DNA of 64,000 nt from M0108 sp044228695 (GTDB lineage Bacteria; Pseudomonadota; Gammaproteobacteria; Chromatiales; Chromatiaceae). The notes under the pieces are model-generated. The model worked only from the letters and a program-made list of their open reading frames with translations. It did not search any database and was not told the origin of the DNA. A program made the translations under genes and the position numbers. Of the stretch, positions 54,923 through 63,852 are shown in pieces (position 1 is the first letter of the stretch; every line of letters starts with the position of its first letter). Location: assembly GCA_044228695.1 (NCBI GenBank), contig JBGAUK010000007.1, positions 16,497 through 80,496 of the forward strand, in the 5' to 3' direction.

Positions 54923-56884
54923 ATGGCGACTTCCAGCGACGAAATGAAGACCAAGGTTTCCTGGCGACGGTATCAAGATGGCCAGCAGGAATGGGGCAAT
55001 CTGACCCAGAAAATCTTTGTTCAGGACACCTCGCACAAGTGTCCAACTTATGTGCACAAGACACCCCCTTGCCAGGGCTCCTGTCCCTCGGGCGAGGACA
55101 TCCGTGGGTGGTTGGCCATTGTTCGCCAGCAGGAAAAGCCGCCGGTTGGGGTCGAGTGGCACGAGTATGCCTTCCGTCGCTCCACCGATGCGAACCCCTT
55201 TCCCTCCATGATGGGTCGCGTTTGTCCTGCACCCTGCCAGGATGGCTGCAACCGTAATGAACTTGAAGACTTCGTTGGCATCAACGCCGTCGAACAATAT
55301 ATTGGCGATACTGCCATCGCCAATGGTTACGGCTTCACCGCCGGTCCGGACACCGGCCGCAAGGTCGCCATTATAGGGGGGGGGCCGGCGGGTTTGGCCG
55401 CGGCCTATCAATTGCGCCGCAAGGGCCATGCTTGCACCATTTTCGAGTCCAATCAGGGCTTGGGTGGCATGTTCAAGTTCGGAATCCCAGGCTATCGCGT
55501 ACCCCGCGACAAGTTGGATGCCGAGATCCAGCGCATCCTGGACATGGGCCAGGTCGAAGTGAAACTTGGCGTTCGGGTCGGCCAGGACATCACCATTGAG
55601 CAACTGGAAAAGGACTACGACGCCATACTCTGGGCCATCGGCTGCCAAAGTGGTCGCGGCCTGCCCGTCGAGGGTTGGGCTGGTACACCCAACTGCGTCT
55701 CCGGCGTCGCCTTCCTCAAGGCCTTCAACGAGGGCCGCATGAAGGTCACCGCCGACAAGGTGGTCTGCGTGGGCGGTGGCGACACCTCCATCGACGTCGT
55801 TTCGGTGGCCCGCCGTATTGGCCACATCCAGAACGCCAAGCCTTCCGACCTGCCCGAGACCGTCATTCACGATGGCTACGTCGCCCATGACGCTGCCGTC
55901 ACCGCGGCGGCCCAGGGGGCTGCGGTCACCCTGACCTCCCTCTTCACCCGCGACAAGATGACCGCCGCCGAGCATGAAGTCCATGATGCTCTGACCGAGG
56001 GCGTCACTGTTCTGGATGGCGTTATGCCCCTGGCTCTTATCAAGAACGCGGAAGGCCGGGCCACTGGCCTCAAGGTTTGTGACTGCAAAATGGACGGTAT
56101 GCGTCCCATCCCTGTCGAGGGCACCGAGCGGATTCTCGAGGCTGACCTGATCGTCTCCGCCATCGGCCAGGGGGGTGATCTTACGGGTCTCGAGGTCATG
56201 GATAATGGCCGGGGCCTCATCAATGCCGACAAGTTCCATCAGGTTCCCAACCGGCCCGGGCACTTTGTCGCTGGCGACATCATCCGGCCACATTTGTTGA
56301 CGACCGCCATCGGTCAGGCCTCGGTGGCCGCCGACTCCATCGATGAGTATCTCCGGCAGGAGGAATTCAGCCGCCGGCCCAAGGTTGACGTTCATCACTT
56401 CGATCTGCTGAGGAAGATGGAGGAGGCGCACCTGGCCCCGATGAAGTTCGATCCCAGCGAGCGCGGTGACATGCGCGGCACCTCCGACGGTAACTGGGCT
56501 ATCCACAATTACGAGGACCGTTCCTCCGCCGAGGTCATCCCCCACGACGAGCTCTTCCTCGGCCACTTTGGTTACCATGCCCGCAACCTGCGCAAGGAAG
56601 AGGTGCCCACCGCCGAGGAGGTGCTGGGCCACTTTAAGGAACGCGTCATCGGTCTGTCCGAGGCCGAGGCCATTGATGAGGCCAAGCGCTGCATGAGCTG
56701 CGGCATGTGCTTCGAGTGTGACAACTGCGTCATCTTCTGCCCCCAGGACGCCGTCTATCGGGTCAAGAAGGGCGAGAACACCACCGGGCGCTACGTGGCC
56801 ACCGACTACATGCGGTGCATTGGGTGTCATATCTGCGCCGATGTTTGTCCCACGGGCTACATCAAGATGGGGCTTGGCGAATAA
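54923..56884 (+). CDS. dsrL: DsrL, iron-sulfur flavoprotein oxidoreductase
   Basis: The 653-residue protein is related to the small subunit of glutamate synthase and acts as NAD(P)-linked electron acceptor for rDsrAB in sulfur oxidation. The N-terminal cysteine-rich part (CPTYVHKTPPCQGSCPSGED, CPAPCQDGCNRNEL) is followed by FAD motif VAIIGGGPAGLAAAYQL near residue 150. An NAD(P) motif VVCVGGGDTSIDVV sits near residue 280, and two C-terminal 4Fe-4S motifs (CMSCGMCFECDNCVIFCP, CIGCHICADVCP) near 595-645. Its presence supports the oxidative direction of the pathway. Confidence 0.97.
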   Translation: MATSSDEMKTKVSWRRYQDGQQEWGNLTQKIFVQDTSHKCPTYVHKTPPCQGSCPSGEDIRGWLAIVRQQEKPPVGVEWHEYAFRRSTDANPFPSMMGRVCPAPCQDGCNRNELEDFVGINAVEQYIGDTAIANGYGFTAGPDTGRKVAIIGGGPAGLAAAYQLRRKGHACTIFESNQGLGGMFKFGIPGYRVPRDKLDAEIQRILDMGQVEVKLGVRVGQDITIEQLEKDYDAILWAIGCQSGRGLPVEGWAGTPNCVSGVAFLKAFNEGRMKVTADKVVCVGGGDTSIDVVSVARRIGHIQNAKPSDLPETVIHDGYVAHDAAVTAAAQGAAVTLTSLFTRDKMTAAEHEVHDALTEGVTVLDGVMPLALIKNAEGRATGLKVCDCKMDGMRPIPVEGTERILEADLIVSAIGQGGDLTGLEVMDNGRGLINADKFHQVPNRPGHFVAGDIIRPHLLTTAIGQASVAADSIDEYLRQEEFSRRPKVDVHHFDLLRKMEEAHLAPMKFDPSERGDMRGTSDGNWAIHNYEDRSSAEVIPHDELFLGHFGYHARNLRKEEVPTAEEVLGHFKERVIGLSEAEAIDEAKRCMSCGMCFECDNCVIFCPQDAVYRVKKGENTTGRYVATDYMRCIGCHICADVCPTGYIKMGLGE

Positions 56885-56901
56885 TCACTCGGGAGCGGAC
56901 G

Positions 56902-57390
56902 ATGGCGAATGCCCTTCTCAGAGGCAGCTTCATCTCCCTCGGTCTGGCCGGGGCCTTGCTGGCCCTGGCCGTTCAGGCCGCCGGAAACAACTTCGTGGTG
57001 ACGGGTTCCCAAGCCGCGAACGAGAAAAGCTGCGTGGAGCCAACGGATTTCATGCGCCGGAATCACATGGAGGTGATCAAGCATCAGCGGGACGAGACGG
57101 TGCATGGCGGCATCCGTTCCACGAAACACAGTTTGGCGGGCTGTATCGCCTGCCACGGTGCCAAGGGCCCGACTGGCGACTTGTTGCCCGTCAACGATGA
57201 AAAGCAGTTTTGCGGTGCCTGTCACGACTTCGCGGCGGTGCGGCTGAACTGTTTCGATTGTCACGCCACGGTACCCACCGCCCGACAGGTGGCCAAACCC
57301 AACATGGGTAGTGGTCGTTCCGCGGGTTCTGGCCTACCGGCACCGGGTACTAAGTTACCGCCTGGGCATTCCCAGCCGGCCTTGCGCTGA
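56902..57390 (+). CDS. dsrJ: DsrJ, periplasmic triheme cytochrome c
   Basis: The 162-residue protein has an uncleaved or cleaved Sec signal at residues 1-27 (FISLGLAGALLALAVQA). Three heme-binding motifs are present: CIACH (81-85), CGACH (104-108) and CFDCH (117-121). C44 is a candidate for the distal cysteine ligand of the unusual His/Cys heme described for DsrJ. The tail is Gly/Pro-rich. ATG 56902 with GGGAGCGG upstream is the start. Confidence 0.96.
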   Translation: MANALLRGSFISLGLAGALLALAVQAAGNNFVVTGSQAANEKSCVEPTDFMRRNHMEVIKHQRDETVHGGIRSTKHSLAGCIACHGAKGPTGDLLPVNDEKQFCGACHDFAAVRLNCFDCHATVPTARQVAKPNMGSGRSAGSGLPAPGTKLPPGHSQPALR

Positions 57391-57405
57391 GAATGGGGAG
57401 TGACG

Positions 57406-58182
57406 ATGAATAATCCCAGCGAAGAGATCGACCAGGGCCGCCGAGGCTTTCTCGGCGCGGCGGCGGGCGTCGCGACCATGACCCTGGCCCCCGGGGTTTT
57501 GCTCCATACGATCGCGAGCGCCCAGCCGCGTTCCGAGCGGGTCACGGATGCCGTGCGCTACGGCATGCTGATCGACACCACCCGGTGTGCCGAGGGCTGT
57601 AGCGCCTGTGTGAGTGCCTGCAACCTGGAAAACGGTCTTGACCTTCAGCGGATGCCGGCGGGCATGGACCCCGAGAAATGGGATCGTCAGGAGGCACGCT
57701 GGATCCGCAAGGTCAAGCTTGAGGACAACCTGACGGGCCGGGTCACCAACCTGCCCATGATGTGCCAGCATTGCGAGCATCCACCTTGCGTGGATGTCTG
57801 TCCCACGGCGGCCTCCTTCAAGCGCGCGGATGGCATCGTCATGGTGGACCGCCACCTCTGTATCGGCTGTCGCTATTGCATGATGGCCTGCCCCTACAAG
57901 GCGCGGTCCTTCATCCATGCGGAGGTCGAGGAGAAGCTGACTCTCGCGCCGCGGGGCAAGGGTTGCGTGGAGAGTTGCAATCTCTGCGTCCATCGCCGCG
58001 ATAATGGTGAGGCTTCGACCGCTTGCGCCGATGCCTGCGCCGCCCAAGGTCACCATGCGATCATCTTTGGTGACCTCAAGAACCCGGAAAGTCCGTTGAG
58101 CAAGGCCCTTGCGGCCATGCCCAGCCGTCAGATCCGCGAGAACCTCGCCCTGAACACGGGCGTCCGCTATTCGGGCGTGTGA
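57406..58182 (+). CDS. dsrO: DsrO, periplasmic ferredoxin-like subunit
   Basis: The 258-residue protein has a twin-arginine signal (GRRGFLGAAAG, arginines 12-13), so it is exported folded with its clusters. Cysteine motifs typical of multi-cluster ferredoxins follow: CAEGCSACVSACNLE, CQHCEHPPCVDVCP, CIGCRYCMMACPYKAR and CNLCVHRR with later cysteines. It passes electrons between DsrJ and DsrP. ATG 57406 sits 6 bases after an in-frame GTG. Confidence 0.95.
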   Translation: MNNPSEEIDQGRRGFLGAAAGVATMTLAPGVLLHTIASAQPRSERVTDAVRYGMLIDTTRCAEGCSACVSACNLENGLDLQRMPAGMDPEKWDRQEARWIRKVKLEDNLTGRVTNLPMMCQHCEHPPCVDVCPTAASFKRADGIVMVDRHLCIGCRYCMMACPYKARSFIHAEVEEKLTLAPRGKGCVESCNLCVHRRDNGEASTACADACAAQGHHAIIFGDLKNPESPLSKALAAMPSRQIRENLALNTGVRYSGV

Positions 58183-58201
58183 CGCCGGGGGAGATCCAGA
58201 C

Positions 58202-59428
58202 ATGAAAAGAATCGTCTATCGCGAATGGCGGCTGGCCCCGCGGCGCTACTGGGCCTTGCTTGCCAGCCTCGCCGCCGTCGCGGGCATTGGCGGCCTGGCC
58301 TTCTGGTACATGGAGCACCAGGGACACTGGGTAACCGGGATGAACAATGAGGTGGTCTGGGGCTTGCCCCATATCTTTGCCATCTTCCTCATCGTCGCTG
58401 CCTCCGGTGCCCTCAATATTGCCAGTATCGGCACCGTCTTCGGGAAATCAACCTATCAGCCCCTAGGCCGCTTCTCCGCCCTGTTGGCGGTGGCGCTGCT
58501 GATCGGAGGCCTTATGGTTCTGGTCCTTGATCTGGGTCGCCCCGATCGACTGATCGTGGCGATGACCAGCTATAACTTTCGCTCCATCTTTGCCTGGAAT
58601 GTGATTCTCTATTCAGGCTTCGTCGCCATCGTCATCGCCTATTTGGCGACCATGGTCGATCGCGGCTTCCGGAATTATTACAAGGCGGCCGGTACCTTTG
58701 CCTTCGTCTGGCGTCTGCTGCTGACCACGGGCACGGGTTCGATCTTCGGTTTCATCGTCGCCCGTCAGGCCTACGATACCGCCGTGCTGGCCCCCATGTT
58801 CATCGTCATGTCCTTCCTTTATGGCCTGGCGATTTTCATGCTGGTCCTCATGTTCGCCTGCGCGCAGGACGAGCGCGCCCTCGGCCCCTATATTCTCAAT
58901 CGACTCAAGGGCCTCATGGGTATCTTCATCGCCGCCGTCCTGCTTTTCATCCTCATCTATTTCCTGACCAAGCTCTATGGCGCCCAGAATTACGATCTGG
59001 TGACCTTTTATCTGGTCAGCGGTGGCCGCTATACCCTGGCATTCTGGTTTGGCTGGGTAATTCTGGGCCTGCTGGCGCCCTTTGGCATCCTCTTACATCC
59101 AGTCCTCGGCCGGGATCGGCGCTGGATAGCGGGGGCTTGCGGTCTGGTGGTCTTGGGGGGGCTGGCGAGCATCTATGTGATCGTCATCGGGGGTCAGGCC
59201 TTCCCCATGGCCATCTTCCCGGGCAAGACGATCCTGGAGTCCGGATTCCACGATGGCGTTGGCGACAAGATTGCGGCCTATGCCCCCAGCATGCCGGAGT
59301 TTCTGCTCGGCCTGGGTGGCGTGGCGGTGGCCCTGATCATTACCGCCGTTGGGGTCCGGGCGCTGCAGTTTCTACCTGAATCCCTGGCGGACCAGGAGGT
59401 GGACCCTCACGCCGCCGTCAAGGCCTGA
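58202..59428 (+). CDS. dsrP: DsrP, NrfD-like membrane subunit
   Basis: A 408-residue NrfD/PsrC-family integral membrane protein with about ten helices and no obvious cofactor motif, thought to interact with quinones in DsrMKJOP. It starts 19 bases after dsrO with GGGGGAG upstream. A strong hairpin follows 39 bases after its stop. Confidence 0.95.
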   Translation: MKRIVYREWRLAPRRYWALLASLAAVAGIGGLAFWYMEHQGHWVTGMNNEVVWGLPHIFAIFLIVAASGALNIASIGTVFGKSTYQPLGRFSALLAVALLIGGLMVLVLDLGRPDRLIVAMTSYNFRSIFAWNVILYSGFVAIVIAYLATMVDRGFRNYYKAAGTFAFVWRLLLTTGTGSIFGFIVARQAYDTAVLAPMFIVMSFLYGLAIFMLVLMFACAQDERALGPYILNRLKGLMGIFIAAVLLFILIYFLTKLYGAQNYDLVTFYLVSGGRYTLAFWFGWVILGLLAPFGILLHPVLGRDRRWIAGACGLVVLGGLASIYVIVIGGQAFPMAIFPGKTILESGFHDGVGDKIAAYAPSMPEFLLGLGGVAVALIITAVGVRALQFLPESLADQEVDPHAAVKA

Positions 59429-59467
59429 TCCGAACCCGGCAAGGGTTTCCAGAAGGTCGAGGTCATA

Positions 59468-59500
59468 AACGGGGATGATGCCCTAGGTGTCGTCCCCGTT
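59468..59500 (+). other. 15-bp hairpin between dsrP and dsrN
   Basis: AACGGGGATGATGCC (59468-59482) pairs over its full length with GGTGTCGTCCCCGTT (59486-59500), counting three G-U pairs, with a 3-base loop. The following bases (GGCATTTCC) are not a full T-run. It is the strongest structure in the operon and could separate dsrNRS expression from the upstream genes. Confidence 0.75.
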
Positions 59501-59531
59501 GGCATTTCCAGAACTTCAAAGTCCCTTCACC

Positions 59532-60911
59532 ATGTCCCGCCTCTACATATCCGCTACCCATAAATCCTCCGGGAAGACGACCCTGTCCATTGGCTTGTGT
59601 CGCAACTTTGCTCAACTCGGGTACCGGGTACGACCTTTCAAAAAAGGGCCTGATTATATAGACCCCCTCTGGCTGGGTCAGGCGGCGGGCCGTCCCTGCC
59701 TGAATCTGGATTACAACACCATGGGTCTGGGAGAGATCCGCGAGACCTTCGCGCGGGCCATGGGGGAAGCTGACCTGGGCCTGATCGAGGGTAATGTGGG
59801 CCTCTTCGACGCCACGGATCTGGCGGGCAGCAACAGCAACGCGGAACTGGCCAAGTTGCTCGAGACGCCCCTCATTCTGCTGGTGGATGTCCAGGGTATG
59901 TCGCGGGGTCTGGCACCCCTGCTCCTGGGCTACCAGGCCTTTGATCCCAGCCTGAGTATCGCCGGGATCATCCTCAACAAGGTCGGCGGCAAGCGCCACG
60001 AAGCCAATCTGCGCAGGGTCGTTGAGCACTACACGGATTTGCCACTGTTGGGTGCTATCCATCGCGAGACCCAGCCCCGCATCGACGAGCGCCATCTGGG
60101 CTTGATGCCCAGCAACGAGAGTCGCGAGGCCGATGCCCAGATTGAGGGTATCCGCCGCATGATCGCGGATCAGGTGGACCTGGAGGCTCTGCTGCGCATC
60201 GGCGCCTCGGCCCCATCCCTGGCCTCATATCCCACCATTCCTAAGCTTGCGCCCCGGCACGGGGACCTGCGCATCGGCATTGCCCGGGACGAGGCCTTCG
60301 GTTTTTATTATCCCGATGACCTCGATGCCCTGCGCGCGGCGGGGGCGGAATTGATCCCCTTCAGTCCCATCCATGACCGGGGTTTGCCAGAGGTGGATGG
60401 ACTCCTCATCGGCGGCGGCTTCCCCGAGTACCGCATGCGTGAATTGGCCGCCAATAGGTCCATGCGCGAGGCGGTGCGAGACTTCGTCGAGGGCGGGGGC
60501 CCGGCCTACGCCGAATGTGGTGGCCTCATGTATCTCTGCCGGGAGATGCGCTGGGGGGATGAAATCGCCCCCATGTGCGGCGTCCTTCAGGCCGACGTGG
60601 CCATGCACGAGCGGCCTCAAGGCCGAGGCTACATCCACCTGCGCGAACGGGAGGCCTTCCCCTGGCCCCGGCTCCCCGATCAGGCCCCCGAGATCCATGC
60701 CCACGAATTCCATCACTCCGCCATCGTCGATCCGGACCCAGCCTGGGTCTATGGTTACGAGGTCCTGCGGGGCAGTGGCGTGGATGGGTGCCATGACGGC
60801 ATTATCTATAAAAATCTTCTGGCGAGCTATGCCCACCTGCGCCATGTCGGGGGCGTGGGGTGGCCGGCGCGCTTCATGGCCCAGGTCCGCCGCTGTCACC
60901 GCCCAGGCTGA
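59532..60911 (+). CDS. dsrN: DsrN, siroheme amidating synthetase
   Basis: A CobB/CbiA-like glutamine-dependent amidase that converts siroheme to siroheme amide for rDsrAB. The 459-residue protein has a P-loop in the N-terminal ATPase domain (ATHKSSGKTTLSIGL), FKKGPDYIDPLWL, and a class I glutamine amidotransferase domain with the nucleophile cysteine in AYAECGGLMYL and HAHEFHHS near the end. ATG 59532 is preferred over a GTG/ATG region 45 bases upstream that lies in the hairpin's 3' flank. Confidence 0.94.
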   Translation: MSRLYISATHKSSGKTTLSIGLCRNFAQLGYRVRPFKKGPDYIDPLWLGQAAGRPCLNLDYNTMGLGEIRETFARAMGEADLGLIEGNVGLFDATDLAGSNSNAELAKLLETPLILLVDVQGMSRGLAPLLLGYQAFDPSLSIAGIILNKVGGKRHEANLRRVVEHYTDLPLLGAIHRETQPRIDERHLGLMPSNESREADAQIEGIRRMIADQVDLEALLRIGASAPSLASYPTIPKLAPRHGDLRIGIARDEAFGFYYPDDLDALRAAGAELIPFSPIHDRGLPEVDGLLIGGGFPEYRMRELAANRSMREAVRDFVEGGGPAYAECGGLMYLCREMRWGDEIAPMCGVLQADVAMHERPQGRGYIHLREREAFPWPRLPDQAPEIHAHEFHHSAIVDPDPAWVYGYEVLRGSGVDGCHDGIIYKNLLASYAHLRHVGGVGWPARFMAQVRRCHRPG

Positions 60912-61009
60912 ATCCCCGGCCGGCCAGGATCGCTGATAAAATGACCCTTAAGAATGCGCGGGACAACCGTGCTTTGCACCGCTCACAAAACAGACAAGAG
61001 GACAGGGGT

Positions 61010-61324
61010 ATGTTCAGACTGACCGCATCCGCCGTGGGGCAGGTCCATGAGGCCGCCCGTCAAGGAGGCGCCGAGGGCCTGGCCCTGCGCCTGGCGGCCC
61101 ATCAAAATCCCGATGGCAATATCGACTACCGCATGGGTTTCGACGAGGGCACCGAGGACGATATTCAAATCGACTGCGAGGGGGTCCCGGTGGTGATGGC
61201 CCCGGAGTACGTCCCCTTGCTCGACCAGGCGACCCTGGATTACATCGAGTTGGAACCCGGACAGTTCCACTTTATCTTCCTCAATCCCAAGGACAGCGGT
61301 TACGCCCCACCCACGGAGGGCTGA
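61010..61324 (+). CDS. dsrR: DsrR, A-type iron-sulfur scaffold-like protein
   Basis: The 104-residue protein is related to IscA/SufA but lacks the three cluster cysteines, as described for DsrR. Its only cysteine is in QIDCEGVPV. It has been linked to post-transcriptional control of the dsr operon. ATG 61010 follows AGGACAGGGGT. A 98-base gap separates it from dsrN. Confidence 0.92.
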   Translation: MFRLTASAVGQVHEAARQGGAEGLALRLAAHQNPDGNIDYRMGFDEGTEDDIQIDCEGVPVVMAPEYVPLLDQATLDYIELEPGQFHFIFLNPKDSGYAPPTEG

Positions 61325-61365
61325 GCCAACCAAGTGCCTTTACGCTCCCCGATTCATCACCAGCC

Positions 61366-62493
61366 ATGATCGAACTCTCCGGTGAGGACAGCCTTAGGCT
61401 CAACGTCTTGCTGGCCAATCAGCCCCAGGCCATCCGTATCGACGAGTCGCGCCTGCAGGTCCATGGCCTGTCGGAGCGGGGCGAGGCCTGTATCACGCTT
61501 AACCCGACCGCGCGCCCCGAGACCTATGTGCGCGCGGTGCGGGAGCTCATCTCGGGCCATGTTCTCGGTTCCCCCGGGGGGTATCCCACCTATTTGCGCC
61601 GCTGGACCCGGATGGGCCAGATGCGTGACGAGAGCCTTCCCCAGTTGCTGCTCCTGGGGGAGCCCGAGGCCGTGGTGGCCGCCGTCTGTTCGCCAGGTCT
61701 GACGGACGAACTGGGGCGCCGGGCCTGGTGGGCCATGGAGGATGCCGGGAATGCGCGGCGTATGTTAGGGAATGCCGCCATCGTCCAAGGCGGGATGGGG
61801 CCAATCCTGGCGGAATACCTGGTGGAATTTCTGCCCTTCGAGACGGAAATGGAGAAGATGGCGGAATCCGTGCGGCTGGTACTGCAGCCGGGGCTCCTTG
61901 CCGAGCAGCGGTGCCTGGAGCTCTGGCACAAGGCTGCGCGCAAGCCGTCCTATGCCCTTGGATTTCTTCAGGCCAGGCCCGACACCCTCCCGGACCCGGT
62001 AGCCGCTCGCGCCGATTTTGCTGCCCATGCCCCCGGGCTTGGGGCCCTGATCAGTGCGGGCAATGCCTGGGCTCAGGCCATGGCAAGAGTCCTGTCCGCC
62101 CCCGGCCAGACCTGGCTGAAGACGGTCGCCCAGATCCTCGCCAAGCCTCCGACCCAGGATCTGACCTTGACCACCCTGGAAACGGTGGCCGGCTATTTCG
62201 CCTCCTTGCGCCCCGAAGGCGCGCCGGATGTGACTTTGCCAGACTTGATCGCCGAGGCCGAGGACCATGTCGATCAGGCCTCCGCCCCCTTGCGCGCCTG
62301 TCTGGCGGTGGCGCCCGGCTTGCGGGACGACCTGGCGGCCTTGCGCCTCCTCTCGGGCCTGGGATATGGCGTCCTGCGCCCGGTTCTGCGGGATACCACC
62401 GCCACGGGCAGCCTCCTGCGCCGCAAGCTCGACCCAGTACTGGAGCCTATCCTGCGCCGGCTGGAGATCTTGCGGGGCAAGCCCCTCCCCTGA
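61366..62493 (+). CDS. dsrS: DsrS, accessory cytoplasmic protein
   Basis: The 375-residue soluble, largely helical protein is the last gene of the operon, the position of dsrS in A. vinosum. It has no enzymatic motif I recognise. Features include PTYLRRWTRMGQMRDESLP near residue 75 and FLPFETEMEKMAESVRLVL near 155. DsrS is reported as non-essential with effects on expression of other dsr genes. The assignment rests on position and size. Confidence 0.88.
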   Translation: MIELSGEDSLRLNVLLANQPQAIRIDESRLQVHGLSERGEACITLNPTARPETYVRAVRELISGHVLGSPGGYPTYLRRWTRMGQMRDESLPQLLLLGEPEAVVAAVCSPGLTDELGRRAWWAMEDAGNARRMLGNAAIVQGGMGPILAEYLVEFLPFETEMEKMAESVRLVLQPGLLAEQRCLELWHKAARKPSYALGFLQARPDTLPDPVAARADFAAHAPGLGALISAGNAWAQAMARVLSAPGQTWLKTVAQILAKPPTQDLTLTTLETVAGYFASLRPEGAPDVTLPDLIAEAEDHVDQASAPLRACLAVAPGLRDDLAALRLLSGLGYGVLRPVLRDTTATGSLLRRKLDPVLEPILRRLEILRGKPLP

Positions 62494-62793
62494 AGGAGTG
62501 CCTTGATCCAAGGGCCTGTCGGACTCTGGGTCCTCATGCTGGCCATTTTGGACAAGCGGTGCACGCTTTTGCTAATTCCGTGCAAAATCGGGCGCCCTTG
62601 CCTCGGTTCGGGAGATACCCGGCGACCCGGGTTCCGGCTGGGGTATCATCTGCCGGCGCCTGGCCAGTTAGGCACCTGACTCGCCCCGAGGATGGCTCAT
62701 CGGGGTATGCCATCTGTCCAGGCTTTGGCTTCATCAAGGTCACCGCACCCCGTGCGCCGCCATGTTCAATCTTGCTAACAGAGGACCCAGGTC
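62494..62793. other. Gap between dsrS and the repeat protein
   Basis: 300 bases without a believable ORF. CCCCGA/TCGGGG (62684-62689 and 62700-62705) can form a 6-bp hairpin, but no T-run marks a clear end of the dsr operon. AGAGGACC just before 62794 is the ribosome binding site of the next gene. Confidence 0.4.
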
Positions 62794-63147
62794 ATGAACA
62801 CTGCCATTCTGCGCCACTCACTGCTTGCCGCCGCGCTGTTGTTGCCCGGCATGGTCTTGGCCATTGATCCTGGCCGCGGCGTGGGCGCCCCTGGAGTAGG
62901 GGTCGCCCCCCGGCCAGGGGTCGGGGCCCCCGGGGTAGGGGTTGCCCCCGGGGTTGGTGTCGGCGCCCCGGGGGTGGGCGTCGCCCCCCGGCCGGGTGTC
63001 GGTGCCCCTGGGGCAGGGGTTGCTCCGGGGGTTGGTGTCGGTGCCCCCGGGGTGGGCATCGCCCCGGGTCGGGGGGTTGGCGCACCTGGGGTCGGCGTCG
63101 CCCCCTTGAATCGCGGTGGGCCAATCAATCGCCCTGGTGTGCGCTAA
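62794..63147 (+). CDS. Exported elastin-like repeat protein
   Basis: The 117-residue protein has a clear Sec signal (residues 1-24, ending MVLA). The mature part is six exact-length 13-residue units (residues 26-103) of the type PGxGVGAPGVGVA, then PLNRGGPINRPGVR. Only Gly, Val, Ala, Pro, Ile and Arg occur in the repeats. The composition resembles elastin-like hydrophobic repeats, so a disordered or self-associating surface or periplasmic protein is likely. Function unknown. A ribosome binding site AGAGGA precedes the ATG. Confidence 0.8.
   Translation: MNTAILRHSLLAAALLLPGMVLAIDPGRGVGAPGVGVAPRPGVGAPGVGVAPGVGVGAPGVGVAPRPGVGAPGAGVAPGVGVGAPGVGIAPGRGVGAPGVGVAPLNRGGPINRPGVR
62869..63102 (+). repeat. 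Six tandem 39-base units
   Basis: In-frame tandem repeat inside the elastin-like gene: six units of 39 bases with scattered, mostly silent changes. The period is fixed with no unique spacers, so it is not a CRISPR array. Confidence 0.85.
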
Positions 63148-63159
63148 GGCGCGAATAGC

Positions 63160-63210
63160 CGTTCAGACCCCCCTCACCTCTTATAGGGCGCCGGTGATAA
63201 GGTCTGAACG
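63160..63210 (+). terminator. Large inverted repeat after the elastin-like gene
   Basis: CGTTCAGACC (63160-63169) and GGTCTGAACG (63201-63210) are perfect 10-base arms. An inner TCACC/GGTGA pair (63174-63178, 63193-63197) extends the structure. It lies 12 bases after the stop codon. No T-run follows, so the terminator role is uncertain. Confidence 0.45.
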
Positions 63211-63360
63211 CCTCTAGTCGCGGCATTGAATTCCATTCAGGGGGCATCTACTTGGCCGGCGAGGATAATGAGAGGATTCCCCGCGGGTGCTCCGCAGGCT
63301 GGCCACTGGGCTGAGTCTCGGAGCGGCGCAATATCGTAAACAACACAAGAGGTACCAGGC

Positions 63361-63852
63361 ATGAGCACATTAGTGGTGGTTGGGTATGACGATCAGTTCA
63401 AGGCCGAGGAGATCCGCCTTGCGCTGAAGAAGATGCAACAGGAGTACCTTATTGATCTGGAAGATGCCGTGGTGGCCGTCAAGGATCAAGAGGGTAAGGT
63501 CCGTCTCCATCAGGCTGTGAACACAACGGCTGCTGGCGCCCTCAGTGGCGGCTTTTGGGGTGCGCTGATCGGGATGATCTTTTTGAATCCGCTACTCGGC
63601 ATGGCCGTGGGCGCGGGCGCGGGCGCCGTTTCAGGGGCACTTACTGATGTCGGCATCAACGACCAGTTTATGAAGGATCTTGCCGAAACGATGCAGCCGG
63701 GCAGTTCCACCTTGTTCGTTTTGGTGAGGAAGGCGACGCCCGACAAGGTGCTGGAACAATTGAAGGGAACGGGGGGCAAGGTCCTGAAAACATCCCTGTC
63801 GCACGAAGACGAGGCCAAGCTCCAAGCCGGCCTGAACGCCCCGAAGGCCTAA
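63361..63852 (+). CDS. DUF1269 family membrane-associated protein
   Basis: The 163-residue protein has an N-terminal VVGYDDQFKAEEIRLALKKMQ, DLEDAVVAVKDQEGKVRLHQ, then a glycine-rich hydrophobic segment (about residues 58-98, GALSGGFWGALIGMIFLNPLLG) and a C-terminal alpha/beta part (MQPGSSTLFVLVRKATPDKV). This layout is that of DUF1269 proteins, whose function is not established. AAGAGG precedes the ATG. The final ~150 bases of the window hold no gene I can see. Confidence 0.85.
   Translation: MSTLVVVGYDDQFKAEEIRLALKKMQQEYLIDLEDAVVAVKDQEGKVRLHQAVNTTAAGALSGGFWGALIGMIFLNPLLGMAVGAGAGAVSGALTDVGINDQFMKDLAETMQPGSSTLFVLVRKATPDKVLEQLKGTGGKVLKTSLSHEDEAKLQAGLNAPKA

Noticed and set aside
54842..56830. 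Minus-strand ORF of 662 codons opposite dsrL
   Set aside because: DsrL has clear FAD and cluster motifs on the plus strand; the reverse frame is open only because of codon bias.
62869..63102. Possible CRISPR-like array near the dsr operon
   Set aside because: Units are directly adjacent and in frame with no unique spacers.
62775..63128. Proline/threonine repeat ORF on the minus strand
   Set aside because: Mirror of the 39-base repeat of the exported elastin-like gene, which has a signal peptide and ribosome binding site on the plus strand.
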